Shown here piece after piece: positions 10,301 to 24,140 of a DNA stretch of 64,000 nucleotides; the first letter of the stretch is position 1; every line of letters begins with the position of its first letter. A program made the position numbers and the translations under genes. The notes under the pieces are model-generated. The model had not been told where the DNA came from. It did not search any database and worked only from the letters and a program-made list of their open reading frames with translations. The stretch is from Aculops lycopersici (taxonomy: Eukaryota; Arthropoda; Arachnida; Trombidiformes; Eriophyidae). The stretch lies in the NCBI GenBank assembly GCA_015350385.1, contig WNKI01000003.1:3140849-3204848 (forward strand). The letters run 5' to 3'.

Positions 10301-13300
10301 AATTTACTCGTGACAGCGCCATGCTCGCTTGATGCCAATGATTCCTCCGCGAATAAATAATTAGCCGCTCGCTGGCCATGTTGCAACTTGTGGTGATGGT
10401 GATTGTGGCTGCATTCGCCTCTTTGACGGGCCAACGAATGATTTTTGGAATATACCCGACTCTTGGCTGCTTGATTTGCAAACGAAGACGACGATATACG
10501 ATTGGCCAAACTCGTGCAACCCGCCGACTTCCAATTGTTGTGACTCTGATTGTGGTTATGCTCATTCGACCCACTTCCTCCATTGGTACTCTTCTTGGTC
10601 ACGTGCTTAGCCTGCAGGTGAGCCGAGCTCCCAACAATATTCGTGGCCGACGACGAGCTATTCAGTGGCTCCTGCGAGAAGGGACGACAGCAGAAGACGA
10701 AATAGAGAAGGTCACGAAAGCCGCGCTTGTATTTCCTATTGAAGAAGGTGTATAGAATTGGATTGATGCAACTATTTGAGGCTCCCAACCTGTGAATTGT
10801 AAATGTATGGCGGTTCATTGTTAGAGTGGGAAATTTGTTACATTTGCCAAATCGATGTAATGGTTTGTGTTTGCGAGTCGGTGAGTGAGTGATAGTGACA
10901 GATTGGTTTTGTTCGGGGTGACATAGAAAGAGGGAGACGTGACGCAAGGCCAAGTTTGGTTAGCCACTGATCCAATCAGGATATTCTAAGCAGGTGAATT
11001 GAATTCAACTTTGGGACATGTGACAATCTTATGCAAGGAAAACAAGACATTGATTGGTTCCACTGCTCAGGGCCACCTGCTTGCGAAATGCGACCGCTCG
11101 TCTCTCAGGTGAGCCGAGTTTTGTTGATGTCCCTCTGTGCCCAAGTCAATGTAAGATTTTTGTATGTATACAGTGCCTCTCAAAACTGGCCACGATCTTG
11201 ATGAGATGTATTTGTGTGCTAGAAAGTTAGCTTGCTTTTTGTGTTGCGAATGCAGAAGCAAGGGCGATGAAGCACGAGGAGCAAAGGGTTCCCGCTTGCC
11301 TTTCAATTGAGCAACCAAGTGAGCAACCTCCCAAGCTACGAAAGCGATTTCCATGATTTGAAATATAAGACTTTGGTTGCCCAGTTCTCACTAATGAGCT
11401 GACTAGCCAGCCAGCTAGCGAATCGCAGGCGACTAACTTGCCATCGGCATACAACTGGCAAGCTCATTAGTTTGCACCTACTTTTCATTGGGTTAGTATG
11501 GCAAGAGATTGTTTGAATCGTTTGCCCTTTCGCTCGTCTGATACAAAGCTCGACATGTTTGTATGTATGTTGTGATGGTATACGGTTTTTCTGTTATTGC
11601 TTTAGTCCATAACATAAGCGTTAGGAGCCCGAGGAAACCTTTCCTACCACCCCCAAAACTTCCCCCTAAATTTAATACAACTGACCGGTACACTGACCGC
11701 TTCAATTCAATGGCATCGACATGATGTTGTGCCATCCTCGGATGGCGAGCAATTGGTTGAGCAATGCGGTTACTTTGGATGCAAAGTTTACCATTCAACT
11801 TAAAGCGAGAGTCACCGATTCAATTCGGCTCGCAGATTTGACGGCTCAAAGCCTCTTGGTTGATGGAGGAAATGTTTGCCCAGTAGTTGTATAAATACAC
11901 TACAACCGCCAGCAGCACTACCACCAACACTGTCATAACTATCAATACCAATGCCAAAGAGCAGCGATCGAGTGTACAATTACGACCAAACCAGAGAGAG
12001 AGAGAGAGAGAAGGGGGATTATGTTGTCGCTACAGTTGGCCTCGTTATTACTCGCGCAACTAGGCGGAGTTAGCGGAAGTTATAGTTTGCGTTTGGTTTG
12101 CCATTTAGTCGCTGACCAAATGGCACCCAAACATACAAACACACACACACACACACTACTCTGTGATACAAGCGCACCAAGACCATCGCTTATTTCTCAG
12201 CTCGGATCTCCGCATGTGTCCTTGGGGTTTGGTTTGAGGAGGGAAAAACAGGGAGGAGACTGGCAAAACAAGGAGCTTAGCGGCAAATAGAGTCGAAGAC
12301 GACGACGACGTCGACATCTACTATGCTGACCATCAACGACCATAGTTGTTCAAGTGCGAGTGTGAGAGTCCGAGTTGGAGGCGAGCGGAAGTTGCGCACA
12401 CTTGTTGTTGTCGTTGCTACTCCTGTTTTGGCTTCCATGACTTTGAGCATTTCGTTGGAATAAATGAATACTTTAACTCCAAGGAGTCACTTTACCGAAC
12501 AGTCGGTAAAGTGAGCAGCGCGAGGAGAGTGGAGCCGCAAGTTTGTTGTGAGCCAAACTAACCAAACTATTTTAGTGTCCAACTTCCGAGTCCTCGAAAG
12601 CCACACAGAAATCGCAGAACACAATGGAAGTGGGAAGCCAACACCACAAGCTTCGGCTCAAATCGGGGACAATCGTTTAAGGAGGGCTTTTGAGCCGCTT
12701 CAGTGGTGAGATTAAAGTCAAAGCCAAGTCACTTTGCGGCGCCACCCTGGGCCATTCATTTTCGAACTGCCAATGATGCCAATGGTTTCTTTCTAGCAAG
12801 CCCGCTAACTAGCTAGCTTGCTGGCTAAATGGATTGTCATTGTCCGCTTGTAAGGCTGACCTTCGGATCCGATTGCTTAAGAAATGTGTGCTCAAATTTT
12901 CAGAAAACTTCTCCTTTTGTCTCTGTCTCTGTCTCTCTCCTCCTTTATCTCCACAACTCACTTTCCCATGAAATCAATTCAGTCATCATGAGCGACCAAT
13001 TTGGCGTGTAATCTTCGCTTTCAGCTCAACGCTTAGTTTTTGGCTGAATCGGCCGATTGAGATTTAGTCTCGAGTCGCTAATAGCGACTCGCTATATGCC
13101 CGCGAGGCGAACTCATAACCCACTACACTTCCGCTTCCGCTCGTGCCCATTTATTTGCCTTGATTTTTTATCGCCATGCCCGCAAGGTTAGCGTTCAGCT
13201 TTTTTGCCCGAACCTTTTACTTTGTGGATTTTGATTCAACTGTCGATTAGTGGAGGAAATTGCTTTCCCTCTTGCACCCCCAGTGAAAGCTACCCCTTGA

Positions 13301-16300
13301 AACAAATGACGTCGCTCGTAGATTAAATTGAAATTTTCCACCTGAAAAACCCAACAGTCTACCCGGTAGTAGTCTAATTTGAACCAACTTAGAGAGATTA
13401 AGGGTGAAATAACTTACCATTGTGCCAGTGGCATCACATTGTTTATTATCCAATCCTCCCAGGGCTCCCGTCTTGCTTCTGGGAATAATTTTAGCCTAGC
13501 AAACAACAGGTAGGTGGGCAACCAGGAGACTAAAAAGAACAACACAACCACCATCATCATCTTGATCACCTTCAATTTGGACTTTTGCATTATAACCTCA
13601 ATCTTCAGCCCCTTTGGCCGGTCGCCCGGAATGTCGCGCCTCTCAATCTTGTACCAGATGCCAAGGTAACAGATTGTTATAACTAGAGCGGGGAACAGGT
13701 AGTTGATAATTAAATTTGCGCCAACAAAATAAACTCTGCCCCACATTTCACTGGGCCAATCCTCGGCGCACACGGCAATGGGCTGCGAATCGTTGCTCAT
13801 GGGATAGGCGACTAAATCAAAATAAATGGCCCAAGGGAGCGCGATGGCCAACGAGAAGAGCCAAATGGAGGCGATCACTCGGCGTACCACTCGGCGACTC
13901 ATGTGCCAGTCCATAGGGAAACAGATGGCCAGGAATCTGTGTTGATTGGTCAGTATTTTGGTTGGTTGGTTGGTTGGTTGGTTTTTTTGGATGTCGTTTG
14001 TGGAACAACATAGATAGAGAGTTGGTGAGAGTAGCGGTGTTGGCACGAGGAAACAGGTGGTCCGTGTTGGTGTTTTTCATTGCAAAGTGTTGTCGAGGTT
14101 GTTGTTGTTGTTGTTTTTTCATTCGTATGCATTTAATTGGCCAGTCGTTGGCCAAAACGACGCGTGTTTTGGTGGTTTTGTTCCGTTGGTTTGAGGTGAG
14201 CAACGCAAACGAGTCAGTTGTCATTTGCATCCGGTCGAACAGATCGAAGGTCAGGTGAGGCGAGTGGAAACGTTGTGTTAGTGGGCGCATTCTTATTCGG
14301 CGCTCTGCTTGTTTACTGCAGGAACAAAAACACAAAGAACAGAGAACAAAGACGTCACCAGGAACCCAGAAACAACAACAAAAGATTAACTCTCCCTCAC
14401 TACACGACTTAGTTGCGCAGCTAGCAGACCCCCGCCTTTTCGGCAAGCTAGCCGCGCGGCAAGCAACAAGCTCATCAACCAACTCGCTTCGCTAATCTCC
14501 ATCCTCCGCCGCTACACTGGTCACCGCTCAACGTTGACTCGGCGAACCAAGCGCATGGGCGTGGCCCTTTTCCGGTCTCTGAAAATGTAGCAAAATGTCG
14601 CCAGCTTGAAGACGGGGGAGAACGTGATAAAATTTTACAATGATGTTTGGTTTTCGATTCGGTGAGACGCGAAAGGAGACGCGCGGATAGACTTGTGCAT
14701 TGGGAAATTTTCAACTTTGAAGTTCATTGAACCGAACGGATATTTTACATGAGCATTAAACAAGGGGCTTTAAAATGTCACAACTTTTCGCGGCTCTTTT
14801 TGCATGAAATTGGTATAGCAGGAGTAGCAGTGGTGATTGTAGTGGTTTAAGTAGAGGTCTCGACGCACTGGCTCATCCAGTTGTGTCCACTATGTTTAGT
14901 CTTTAATCTGAAACTGCACGACCAATAGGTTGACTTTTTCCGCCTACGAGACAACGAGAGACACTCGACTGTGAGAGTGCATTTGTTTGTGTGGATCATT
15001 GCGCAAGTTGCATTAGGCAAAGAAAGCTAACAATGAACTCGAACCTCAGCCAACTGCTCGTGCCGCCGCAAGGATGTGCGCCAAGCTAAAGTTGAAACAA
15101 AGAGTGAGGCACGCGAGCGAGCGAAAAGGCACCGCAAGCTTCTAGTACTCTACTGTAGAAGCTGAAGCAAATGGCAATCAGTTGGAGTCCATTAAATGGC
15201 AAAGTGGCACGCGCTACGCGGCGTGCCACAATGCGACTAGCGCACATGCTAGATTGTTAATTGTATTAAACACAGGATGCAAAATTGAGTTTTATTCTCT
15301 TCTCTCTCTCTCTCTCTCTCTCTCACTCTATCCTCTTCCTTTTGCCTCTCTTGCAAACAAACCAACTAAATGAGCAACCGCCACCATCGCCTCCGGCGCT
15401 ACTGCAGTTAGTTTGTTTCACTTCCACTTAAGTGTGAACTCTGTCGCCGTCCCAATTTTGTCCCTTTCATCGCCTCGCTTCCGAAGCATCGAAACCACCA
15501 GCTCTCTCTCTCTTTCTGGGATCCCAGTTCAAGTTCATGCCCATAACTCAGCTTCCGTCCACTCGATAAAGCGGTATAGTAAAGTTATGGCGCTTTTGGT
15601 TGCGCCGAAACTCCGCTTCCTCAAGCTCTAACCAACTGTTTCATGCACGCCCGCTAATAAAATAGTCGGTCTAACTCTTGCGATCGTCATTGCGACACAG
15701 AGATTCAGAGTCTCTTCCGAACATACTGCTCACTTGACCCCTTTGCAAGCTCGACCTCGACGCTGGATTTGTTTGCTCGTCGGGCGCTATGCGCTTGTGA
15801 CCCAAAGGACAAATATAGAGGCTTGATGGGCACAACCAGCGAGCTAGCTGGCCGATCAGTTGGTCGACGACCAGCTAACTCTTGACTCTTAAACCCAATC
15901 GGCGGCGGCTGCTTTCGCTTCTACCACAACCAAAATGACTCTGGATCACTTGCGGCCGCCACTATGGGAAGGAGAGAGCTTAAGCTGGAGAATCAATTGT
16001 GGTCTGGAGGAGAGGGATGATCGTTGGTGCTAGTGGAACTGGTGGTAGTGGATCAAGTGTAAGCCGAACATTTGGGACCGGAAGAGGATTTCTATGGCAT
16101 CCGGAAGTGAAAAATGGGCTATCAGTAGGATTTTGCCCGCCATAAAATACCAACCCCAGCGGCCGCCAACAATGGTTATGTCTTCACAAATGGAGGCGGC
16201 AATGTTACCTCTATCGGCTAGTAAAAAATAATTGTCCCATGGGCCTGTTAGTAGACCAGTCCAGTCTAGTCTAATCCAATCTAGTCATGGGTCGTTCATT

Positions 16301-16663
16301 GTCGCTCGCAAATAGCCAATAACCAGTAGCCAAGAAACAATAGCCAGCGACCAGGAAGTCAGCGAATCTCTTAATTGATTTATTTGGATTTGCAGTCACC
16401 CCATTTAGATGTAGCTCGGCTTCACGGGGTCAAGAGGACAGTAGAGGTTGGTGGATGGGGAAATCTGGAAAATAAAAACAAGTTGTATTCCAGTAGACAG
16501 ACAGACAGACAGACAATTTCACTGCGTCATTTCAAGTAATGTTATTCATGCTCTTTTCCGATCTCACTGATCATTGTGCCGAGATCGACCACCCATCTCG
16601 TGGCCAACCAATATTCAACAAGATGACGCACCAAGTTTTTGCGCCTGAAAGAAGAGAAAATAA

Positions 16664-16722
<59 letters not shown>

Positions 16723-19700
16723 TAGTAGTACGTACGTACGTACGTACGTACGTAGTACGTTAACGTTAACGTTACGTTACGTTACGTACGTACGTACGTA
16801 CGTACNNNNNNNNNNNNNNNNNNNNAGNAGAGTGNGNANANGNAGAGAGAGAGAGAGAGGTCAATTGTCTAGCGCAGGTCTAATTGTAATTACACTTACC
16901 TGTCGATGGTGACTGCAACCATGGTGTTAATCGAGGCGCTCACTGCAACACCCTGCAAATAGGACACCGTCTTGCAAACGTACAAACCGAGAACGTAGGC
17001 TACGCTCGAAATTGGAAAGCGCAAACATGGAGTATATTGTGTGTTGGAGCCAACGCATTCAAACATGTGGCGGTCAGTAAATTAATGTGAGGTAAAGGAT
17101 AAGAGGTTCCATCCGGTGTGTGTGATTTTATGCCCATTGGCGGTTAAATATAAGCATATCCATGCGGTGGGTATGTTCATTGTTGCCCATGTGTTCCATT
17201 GAGTGGATTGGATCCATTTCGGTGGTCAGTGTGTTTCATCAGAGGGACGCGGCCGTGATACAAGAGAGCCAACGGGAAGTTGCCATTTTGCCAAAACATG
17301 AAGATAAAGGTAAAAAGGGAAAGTAGATATTTGGGTTAGATTTCTGTGTTCCTTTCTTCTCCTGAGCTTGAGCTGCCACCTAGAAGTCGGGTATGGGTAT
17401 TAACTCTCAACTTCGGATGTGAGCAGAAATTCAGCTTCAGGCAAAAGACAGAGGGAGAGAGCAAACCGAAATGAGAAAAGGTAGATACAAAGGTACACTT
17501 TGCATAGAAAGAGTTGCTTTCCCTTCGCAATCATCTCTGTCTATTTTTATCCTGTCTATCTTGTACTTTTTCTCTTGCGTTTTCAAGGTGGATAGCACCC
17601 ACCAAACGACCAGATCCCATTTCAACGCAAGTCATCTAATCTCATTCCATCCCATCTGATCTCAGTGTATAGTTTGATTTTCTTTATATTACAGCCTCAG
17701 AATTTAAAGAGTTCAAGTCATGTGAGTAAAAGGATAGAGAGAGAGAGAGGGGGGAAGAGAAACAAGAGGCAGCCTACTTTAGCGATGAAAGTCTAGGAAA
17801 TTCTGGTACGAGGCGCATGCAAGTGAGCGAGACAAACACAAGTCAAGTTAAACCGACTAGACACGTATGTTTTTTCATGGCTCGCTCGAGCGATGTTGAC
17901 ACTCTGTCAAGGAGGAAAGGGAGTGTTTGTTCTAGATTCTCTGAGCTTGGAAAAACCTACAGACACTAGATTGCAGAGGCCAAGTCGCTAGGTACCTGAG
18001 CACCTGAACGCTCGCTCGTTTCTAATGTTCGGCTGGTCGGGCACTCGTAGCGCTCTTCTATCTCCGCATGGCGGCCACTTTATAATGTTACCCGAAGCGC
18101 CATTCGGGCGTAATAAACAAATTGCCTCCAAGTCTCTTATTCTCTCACGTGATTGCTCCGTACGTGAATGTCACCTTGAAACGTCCAAGCCTAAAGTTGC
18201 CAGAATTTGGCATGCAAACGCACAGAGATAGTTGGCATAGAGTGGAAAGCGGACCCAGTTAAGCGCAACCCTTTGACTAGGTGGCCCATTTATGAGCTTT
18301 CCTAATGACGCTTTCCTGACGAGGACTGCGACCACTGAAACGATGACAGCGCGAACGGTCAGTTGGTCGCGAGTGTCCCTTCGCTTTCCTTTTTGTCCAG
18401 GAACGAGAGAGGGAGGGGTGTCTTAATTCTGAGTTTCGCCTCGAAGGAGAACGATTGCTATTTGCTTTGCACTCCTTGTGAAGGTTAACCTAGAATGCGC
18501 AGTGGTCCAGCAGCTGTCGCAGTAAGTGAGTTCAATTAAGCCCCCAACGCTCTTGAGGCCGATGGGAGGCGAGAGAAAGGGGCTGGCCGGAAGTGAGCGA
18601 CCAAATTTTCAACCGAACTCAACGAGCAATTGCAACTAAACTTATCCATTCGGACCAACTTGAATGGTGGAACGATAATCTCGACAACCTGTCGCTTGCA
18701 GTCTACCGTCACAAAGACTTCAGTGGAGGACTCGTTTTTGCTTCAAACTTGAAAGAGTAACTTAATTTCAGGTCCAGTTAAGTTTAGTGTCTGTCGAACT
18801 CTCAAGCAGAGTAGTGTAACCAAACTTCTACATGTTGACACTGCACGCTACACCTACCCTCCTTAATTTCCTCCTTGAGCCAACTCAACAAAAAAACTCA
18901 CTACAAGGAGAGAGGGGGGGAAACTCTGAGACAGGAAGAAACGGAGAGCCAGCCGGTATACGTGGTGACGTTAACACTGTGATAACTCATATCGAGTTGG
19001 CGAAGAGGAAATGGGCCTCTAGCTAAATTGTGCATAACAAGTAATGGAAATGTGATACCCTAACCTAGAGAGATATGCCAAGCGACGTCTAGTGAGCGAC
19101 TGGTATCATCTTTAGTTAGCTAGATGAGAAACAAATTAAAAAATAACACAGCAAACTCAACTCGCGAATCACGATCCATCCTAGTGGGGTTCAGTTTAGT
19201 TTTGGTCATCAAAATTTTGTCAACTTTACAACGAGAGACATTTCTACGTCAAGATGCTCTAAATTTTTTCTCAGCTTCTAATGGAAAATGTAGATCCATT
19301 AGTGCCACTTGGCGGCCCTCTAAATTGGCAATTCAAGTCGCGCGCATAAACGATTCTGCCTGAGGCTTCTAGTTTCTCAAAAGTTTGCTCCCACTAAACA
19401 ACAATAAATATCGAGAACTTTATTCTAGTACACGGGCCTTAGATGCATGCAAGTTGATGAAAGTTGATGAATGATTCGATGGCAAGACCAGTTTCCCCGG
19501 AAAACGATAGATTTTGCCGAAACAAGTTCTCATCCTTGGGCTCCCAGCAATCGGATTGCGGCTCCCAAATTAAATTGCCCCTTTCTATCGGCCTTCTTTT
19601 GCCCTCTAATCTTATGTATCTCCTCTCGCACACTTACTCCTCCGAATCCAAGCGCATGAATGTCGGGAATGTTACTTTGTAGCAAGGGAAAAGTCGACTC

Positions 19701-22700
19701 AGCTTAAAATCCTTCCCTCTCTGCAATAAATTATTAGCATCTGCTAGCTGGAGCTGGCCATTTGGAGCTGGATACAGTGCACGCCGGAAGCATCACTGCT
19801 AGCGAATCCACCAAGACAGAAGGGGGGGGCAAAGTCTCAAGTGTCCTCGAAATGCGGCTTGCCACTTTAAGAAAGAGAGATTGGCCCTGAACTTGGTCTC
19901 GTCGTGATCCCCAATGGCTTTGCCACTAAACCCAATCTCCGCTCTCCCTCCCTCTTGCTCTTTCTTTTTCTCTTTGGCTTTATTTACTAGATTTCCGGGA
20001 CTCCCAAGTTGGGGAATTAAAATTGCCAACATGCTTCTTCCCTTCTGGCCTGAATGTTCGGGTGCTAGATATTCCGCAATGCATGCAAAATGCACCAAAA
20101 ACTAGACAAGCGTCGAGCGAGAGATAGGATTTATGTCATGCCATCTCCCTGTCTCTCTCACTAATACTCGATACTGGTTGTTAGTGCAAGGCTAAGGGGA
20201 AACTTGCAATGGATCTGCTAGAACAATGGACTTCCACTGGCTATTGCACTTAATGCAAAAGCTCTCTGGTTACGAGGGAAAGGCGACCAAAGTGGGGCTG
20301 TAAAAGTGGAGCCAACTTTGGTCAACCATCGAAATTGAGTGGGGACTCTGGTGGCTTCATGCCTCTTGCCTTTTGGCTTACGGCTTGACTCTCAAACCTC
20401 AAGTACCGAGTACCCAGTTCCGAGTCTCTGGTCGCTGGTCTTAAACAGAAGAGATTCAAGAGCATAGAAGAGCAATTTCAATAATGAGCAAACAATAACC
20501 AAAGTGGCAGTCGGCGATTTTGGTAGCTTGGCCGCCCAACTTTTGGCGAGACTTTCCCTCTTGCCGTAGCTTCGTCGAAGGGCTCTCTATGGTGAGAAGA
20601 TTGCGGCGAATATTTTGGGGCTACTGTGGCTCTGTTTTGTCGGCTCAAGCGAGAAGAGGAACTACAGAGGGATAGAGGAGCTTAGCTAGCTCCAAGAGTC
20701 TAGACGGCGGAAGTAGAGGCGATCGAGTGTCTGCTGGCCAGATCGCGTGCATAGTGGCCAGTGGAGTTTGGGTCGACTCTTAGGATGGTGTTGGTGTTGG
20801 TTGCGGTGTTGCTGAGGCTATTACTATCAGTGGAAACAATAAATAAAGTATCTCCTGTTTGTTGGAGCGAGTCGAGCGATCGCCAAGTTAGTGTAGTCAA
20901 GCTCGCACCTACAAGCTGGTGGCTGGCGGCTGGGGAGAGGGATTGAGAGAGATTCTATTTGCCGTGAAACCGAAAGTGAGGCTCGCCCAGAGGCCAATGG
21001 GCTAAAAGGAGGCGGCAGACTAGGCACAGTTGCGCGCGGATTGAGACAAGAAGTGTTCTGGTTGTGCTCAGGTGATTAGTTTGTCTTGCCTCTCGATCTG
21101 TGGAATGTAACGAGCCAACTCGACTGACTCATGAGTCTAGACAACAACAATCACTCGCCAGACAAGACAAACCTAGACTATTTGGCCACCTAAAAGACAT
21201 CATTACTTGATTATCTTTAACTAGCGAAAGAGACAGAGCAGCAGCAGCAGCAGCAAGGTACATAACTGATGGCGAAGTACCTAAGCATAAACCTATTACC
21301 GGTTGTGGCTTGCCAACCGAAATTGGACCAGCTCAGTTAGTGGACGGTCCGATGCAATAGTCGTGGCTACTTAACTCGACGCTTAGACCTCGATGGTCTC
21401 AAGAGGCTTCCAACTTTCATGCTGTTGCTTGGCCTTGGCGCACCAGTGAAGGCACTAACCCTTCCCTCTTGGAGCATCAAATTACTGGAGGCAAAAGCTG
21501 GATTGTATTCAGCGAAAATAAATGTTGAAGCAATGGCAACCATCCAAGAACAAAGATAATCGTTCTCCTCCTGCACAAAAATCTACTAGGCCACTATTCC
21601 TTCTACCACTCTACTCATTGTCTTTAACAGGTGACACTTTAGCATCGCTCGCCACTGATGCTGGCCGATTTGATCTTGGGTATTTCCAAGACCACCTAAC
21701 CTTTGTGGGTGGGGAAAACTCTGCGGAAAAATAGAAATGATTTAGTCTGGTCTCATCGGCTATCCATCATAGAGACATTGTGTCAAGCGCTTTAATAGGC
21801 TCTAGCTATTTCGGGGTCGTTGCTCTGCCCCTGGGCCTTTTTGATTTTTGCTCTATAGCTAGCTATTCAGCTAGATGGCTCGATGGCCAACTGACTGGTG
21901 AGGTAACTATTGATGCTGCTCTCCTTCTGTCTCTTTGGTTAGGTAGCGAGTTAACTGTGTGAGTGGCAGTATTACACAATTGACTCACTCGCCGGCAAAT
22001 TGACCGCTAGTGGCGCGCTTGGCGTCGCGCATCACGTCGTCCAGATAGAATTCCCATCAGAGCATAGAGCTTCAAGTGAACCGGGTGGTCGTGGCAAAGT
22101 GGCCATGATAGATGGACAAAATATTCGGCAACTTAGGTTGACGGCCAACTAATCTGAACCGGACTGGACTGGACTAAACTGGACTGGACTGGACTAGACT
22201 GGCCAGCACAAGTGACAAAATTTATTCGCTTTCCGACCAAGTCCCTTCGACTGGCTGACCGGCGGCTTACCGATTGCTCATTGTGTGTTGGTTACGATAT
22301 TTATGCTAACTCATGAGTCGAACGACGGACTATTGTGTCTTGGTGGCATTGGAATTCAAATGAAAGCAAGAGATAGAGAGGAGAATGTGCTAGGGCAAGC
22401 GGAAGTGCTAGGTGCAGCTCACTCTCGCCAAGAGAGTTTGTGCAGCTCTAATTGTATCTTTCGTCGCCATGCTGTGACCAGTTGTCCTGGAAAGAGCAAT
22501 AACTTGGAGTATCTGCTGGTGACATTTTCGTTTACCAGTCAGTCGGTCGGCAAGCTAGCGGTAAAGGTATTATTGATAGGAATCACTGACTTAATTTCCT
22601 CGGATGCGCAATTTGAATCTTGCGCCTTCAGTTTGGCTGCCGGCCAAGAATGTTGATTATTCTATCACTAAACTGCATCAATGTAGCACCATTGTATTAT

Positions 22701-24140
22701 TGTTCGCCACTCGATTGGCAGTTCAATCTGGCCACCGTAGTAGCTCGTCTAATTTCGGTAGGAAATCACCTCAAGATCAAGAGGAAGGAGGAGGAGCAAT
22801 TCAAATAATCATCATTCGCTGAACCCGAAGACAGGGCAAATTTTTCCCGCTAGGCATAAGGTATAGTCTTTTTCCCCTAGAAAACCGCAGGTCGATTCGA
22901 CTTAATTCAGATCTAGATCTTGAAAGAGGCAGAAAAAACTTGCAATGCCTTTACGCGACGAGAGGCGCAAACTTTGACCAGAGGAAGCGTGATAAACTTT
23001 CGGGCAAACACTGACCGAAATCTTGTGGAAAAAACCGAGAAAGAGATGCGATAATCGCTAGGCCTTTCGAGTTTAGCTGAACCCTTCCAAGTTCAAGTCT
23101 CTGGGGATTTCATTTGCAAGTTTGAGTTGATGTTGAACTAGAAGTTGAACTTGTATTCGTCAGTTGAATGGAAACAACTACTACTTCTAATACTAATACT
23201 ACTATTGCTCCCTTCAGAAGCTGAGTAAACTGAACCGAACTTAACTAAACTTAACTAGATACTTACGTATAAACAAGTTGCCAATTAGAGTAGCGGGCAA
23301 GCAGAATAACAAGACCAGAATGTCCGCAAGCGCCAAATTGGCTATGAAGTAATTGGTCACCGTTCTCATCCGTGGCGATTTGTAAACTATGCAAACGACG
23401 AAGGAGTTTCCAACCAATCCAATGATGAAGACACAAGTATAGCCAATGGTTATTATCACGGAGACCACCGGCGGGTAGCGGAAGTAGCCGAGCGAGGTGG
23501 CCTCAAAGAGATTCAACTCTAAAACTTGAATCTCTTGACCCGAGCTCAGGTTATTGGTGGGGCTATAATCTTGGGGTTGGATGTCGCTGGCCAGAAGGTC
23601 GTTTAGGAACGGGAAGTTTGAGTTGACGTTTATGTTAAATTTTGTTGAGTTCATAAGTAGCTCATTCAATCTCTTTGTTTCATCCTCGTTGGCTCCGCCG
23701 CCGCTAGATTGGGAATTGCTATGATTGGCGCCAAAGTGTCGACTAAACGGGGTAAGTATTTGGTTGGTGTGTCTTCGAAATCGTCGATCTTGTTTGGTGA
23801 AATTTCGTTTTGACTGTTGCGCGTGTTTTTTGGTCGAAATTTGGAACGTGTTTCGGATTTTGCTGCCGCCAGCTGGACCCCTGATTGCGTCGTCAACGAG
23901 CCTCGCACTTCCGCTTGGCGCAACAATTTCTCGCTCACCAGAAACTTGATTGCAACTCTGACTTCTAGGTGCAATTAAATCTTTCTTCACTTCACCATAA
24001 TGCGGATTCCCACGGACTTCCGGTGATTTCAACCGCGAGTATGTGGCAACATTATCAACCCTAAGGGACGAAGAGAGCACCAAGGTCAGCGTTGCGGCTG
24101 CAGCCGCCAGCCAGAGAGTCGCGGCGCCCAACTGACGCAT
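7366..24140 (-). CDS. Neuropeptide GPCR, SIFamide/NPFF-receptor type, four coding exons, very long C-terminal tail
   Basis: Rhodopsin-family receptor. Coding exons (minus): 24140-23267, 16999-16900, 13936-13418, 10789-7366. All donors are GTAAGT-type, all acceptors AG, and phases match (1, 2, 2), giving 1,638 codons. Residues 1-25 look like a signal peptide; the ectodomain has N-glycosylation sites near 113, 139, 164 and 197. TM1 is about 224-251 (GLVGNSFVV), TM2 about 261-284 (NLALADILVLLFCLPATL). Exon 2 supplies the TM3 Cys (VCKTVSYLQG) and IDR, joining to FLAIC in exon 3 for a DRF (DRY-like) motif. Exon 3 carries TM4-TM6 with SWLPTYLLFARLK. Exon 4 completes AQWLGASNSCINPILY (TM7). These motifs best fit arthropod SIFamide receptors; trissin or other NPFF-like receptors are alternatives. 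The roughly 1,100-residue tail is Ser/Asn/Gly/His-rich with acidic blocks and is far longer than usual. Confidence 0.88.
10790..13417 (-). other. GPCR intron 3
   Basis: Donor at 13417, acceptor ending at 10790; it splits the TM7 Trp codon. It contains a GA tract around 11993-12014 and an AC tract around 12138-12157. Several small open frames on both strands show no domain, so no nested gene is called. Confidence 0.8.
16662..16805. repeat. Simple-repeat block: GA tract, then GTA / TACG / TTAACG tracts
   Basis: A (GA)n run of about 58 bases passes into AGT repeats, then CGTA repeats, a GTTAAC/GTTACG stretch and back to CGTA up to the gap. Successive short motifs drifting into each other are typical of slippage, or of low-quality sequence beside a gap. 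Confidence 0.9.
16806..16842. other. Assembly gap and ambiguous bases
   Basis: 20 consecutive N at 16806-16825, then isolated N among GA-repeat bases to about 16842. It lies in GPCR intron 2, only about 60 bases from exon 2, whose sequence is intact. Confidence 0.99.
17000..23266 (-). other. GPCR intron 1
   Basis: A 6.3-kb intron between the signal-peptide/TM1-2 exon and the TM3 exon. It contains a GGACT minisatellite near 22156-22200 and a short GCA run near 21239-21255. Small open frames occur on both strands without recognisable domains. Confidence 0.8.
22156..22203. repeat. GGACT pentamer minisatellite
   Basis: Roughly eight head-to-tail copies of a (C/T)(G/A)GACT-like pentamer with a few substitutions, inside GPCR intron 1. 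Confidence 0.8.

Larger units (their letters stand above)
13937..16899 (-). other. GPCR intron 2
   Basis: Lies between the TM3 exon and the TM4-6 exon. It holds a GGTT tract at about 13960-13983 right beside the exon 3 acceptor, a CT tract at 15296-15324, a GACA tract at 16494-16514 and the sequence gap at 16806. No nested gene was recognised. Confidence 0.8.

Noticed and set aside
16700..16860. Possible CRISPR-like or telomeric array
   Set aside because: Units are 2-6 base microsatellites next to an assembly gap, with no spacer structure.
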